The position numbers and the translations under genes were made by a program. Shown here in pieces: positions 63,263-64,000 of a stretch of 64,000 nt of DNA. Within the stretch, counting starts at the first letter, position 1. Each line of letters opens with the position of its first letter. The stretch is from Pukyongia salina (GTDB lineage Bacteria > Bacteroidota > Bacteroidia > Flavobacteriales > Flavobacteriaceae), in NCBI RefSeq assembly GCF_002966125.1, contig NZ_CP027062.1:868001-932000 (forward strand). Direction: 5' to 3'. The notes beneath the pieces were generated by a model, which was given only the letters and a program-made list of their open reading frames with translations, had not been told where the DNA came from and did no database searches.

Positions 63263-64000
63263 TTAATTAATTTGAGGGGATTCATCCATCACGATGAATT
63301 CAACCCTTCTATTTAATTCGTGTTCTTCTTCGGTGCATCGGGTACACTCGATCAAAGGAGAACTCTCCCCAAAGCCAGACGGGATCATCCTGTCTCCGGC
63401 TATACCTTTTGCAGCCAGATAATCTACTGTAGATTTGGCCCGTGCAAGTGATAACCTTTGATTGTAGCTATCGTTCCCACGATTGTCTGTATGAGCATTA
63501 ATAGCAACTTTCATTTCCGGGTTCTCTCTAAGCGTGCGATACACTTTATTTAGAGTAATAGTCGAATTTGGCTTTATCACGGCACTGTCAAAATCAAATT
63601 GAATGTTCTCAATTTTAATATATGTCTTTTCTTCGGTGGTCACGATCTCCGCGGCTATGATCTTTAAAATTACATCCTGTTGAAATATCTCGGTTTTATT
63701 GTCCGTATCGAACATCGTAAAACCTGTTTGGAATCCGTCTTTCTCGGCGGTTAGGGTGTAGTTTTCGAAAGGCAGCACCTGGAATTGGAAGTTACCCTCA
63801 CTATCTGAAAGCACACTTCCTACTTCATTGCCGTCTGTATCAGTTAATTGTACAGAAGTGCCTGCTAAGGGAAGTCCAGTGTCAAAATCCAGTACTTTAC
63901 CCGTCACTTGTTGTTCTAATCTGGATTCAGTATATCGATATATGTCGAAGCTACCTTCTCCCTCACTTCTATTTGAAGTAAAATATCCCAGCCTTTCTTC
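63263..64000 (-). CDS. OmpA family protein with PD40-like and carboxypeptidase-regulatory domains (5' end outside window)
   Basis: The gene continues past the right edge of the window, and the visible 245 residues are the C-terminal part. They begin with EERLGYFTSNRSEGEG and SFDIYRYT, the end of a PD40/WD40-like region. A carboxypeptidase-regulatory-like domain follows (TGKVLDFDTGLPLAGTSVQL...GFQTGF), then an OmpA peptidoglycan-binding domain (IQFDFDSAVIKP, NAHTDNRGNDSYNQRLSLAR, ELNRRVEF). This combination is seen in Bacteroidota proteins related to T9SS component PorE and in OmpA proteins next to porP/sprF genes. The internal GTG at 63907 should not be taken as the start. Confidence 0.92.
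   Translation of the reverse strand, partial: EERLGYFTSNRSEGEGSFDIYRYTESRLEQQVTGKVLDFDTGLPLAGTSVQLTDTDGNEVGSVLSDSEGNFQFQVLPFENYTLTAEKDGFQTGFTMFDTDNKTEIFQQDVILKIIAAEIVTTEEKTYIKIENIQFDFDSAVIKPNSTITLNKVYRTLRENPEMKVAINAHTDNRGNDSYNQRLSLARAKSTVDYLAAKGIAGDRMIPSGFGESSPLIECTRCTEEEHELNRRVEFIVMDESPQIN

Overview
The window looks like a chromosomal segment from a member of the Flavobacteriaceae (Bacteroidota), probably a marine or other free-living aerobe. The evidence is a SusC/SusD pair, TonB-dependent receptors with carboxypeptidase-regulatory N-termini, an OmpA protein with a PD40-like region of the type linked to gliding/T9SS, DUF3109, DUF4286 and DUF6090 proteins, no strong Shine-Dalgarno signals, and many promoters of the Bacteroidota type (TAnnTTTG at -7). 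Species cannot be fixed from the sequence alone. Most of the window is core genome. No CRISPR array, transposase, phage or toxin locus was seen.

Layout. 1-410: a three-copy 90-bp tandem repeat beside tRNA-Ser(GGA). 0.5-5.7 kb: asparaginase, TatD nuclease, a retropepsin-like protease, a TPR sensor kinase with its LuxR-type response regulator, and a small membrane protein. 5.7-11.4 kb: 2-oxoglutarate dehydrogenase E2 and E1 (odhB, odhA), a small predicted beta-barrel and a polyprenyl diphosphate synthase. 11.6-18.3 kb: a tightly packed tetR-tolC-adaptor-RND pump operon. 18.3-22.6 kb: an orphan SusD/SusC pair. 22.8-30.6 kb: aspS, a ClC channel with CBS domains, cold-shock protein, tadA, dxs and dgt.

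30.6-41.2 kb is the most interesting part. It holds a beta-helix-like surface lipoprotein, a TonB-dependent receptor, a MORN-like secreted protein, an OprO/P-type porin, a PiT permease and a Na/Pi symporter, the last two each with a PhoU-like tail. Direct repeats of a TTAACA-like hexamer in an 11-bp register lie upstream of the lipoprotein/receptor pair, the porin and the PiT gene. At two of these promoters the distance from box to -7 element is identical. I infer a phosphate-starvation regulon in which the receptor pair handles outer-membrane phosphorus uptake, the porin passes phosphate, and the two symporters take it across the inner membrane. The porin's 430-bp upstream region also holds an internal terminator and may encode a Pho-controlled short RNA.

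41.3-53.2 kb: two zinc-ribbon membrane proteins, nrdA and nrdB (with five TTTTCAAC elements upstream), a lipoprotein, DUF3109, MarC, an S41 protease, dCMP deaminase, a HupE/UreJ-like protein and an MBL-rhodanese protein. 53.3-54.1 kb: a 266-bp tandem duplication and a nested hairpin on the 3' side of tRNA-Leu(CAA). 54.2-64 kb: prs, rplY, pth-ribF-HTTM, serS, a TPR protein, DUF6090, DUF4286, and an OmpA-family gene cut by the window edge.

Several start sites were moved downstream from the longest reading frame, because the longer frame ran into a neighbouring gene, promoter or terminator, or because the shorter start gives a clean signal peptide or conserved N-terminus.
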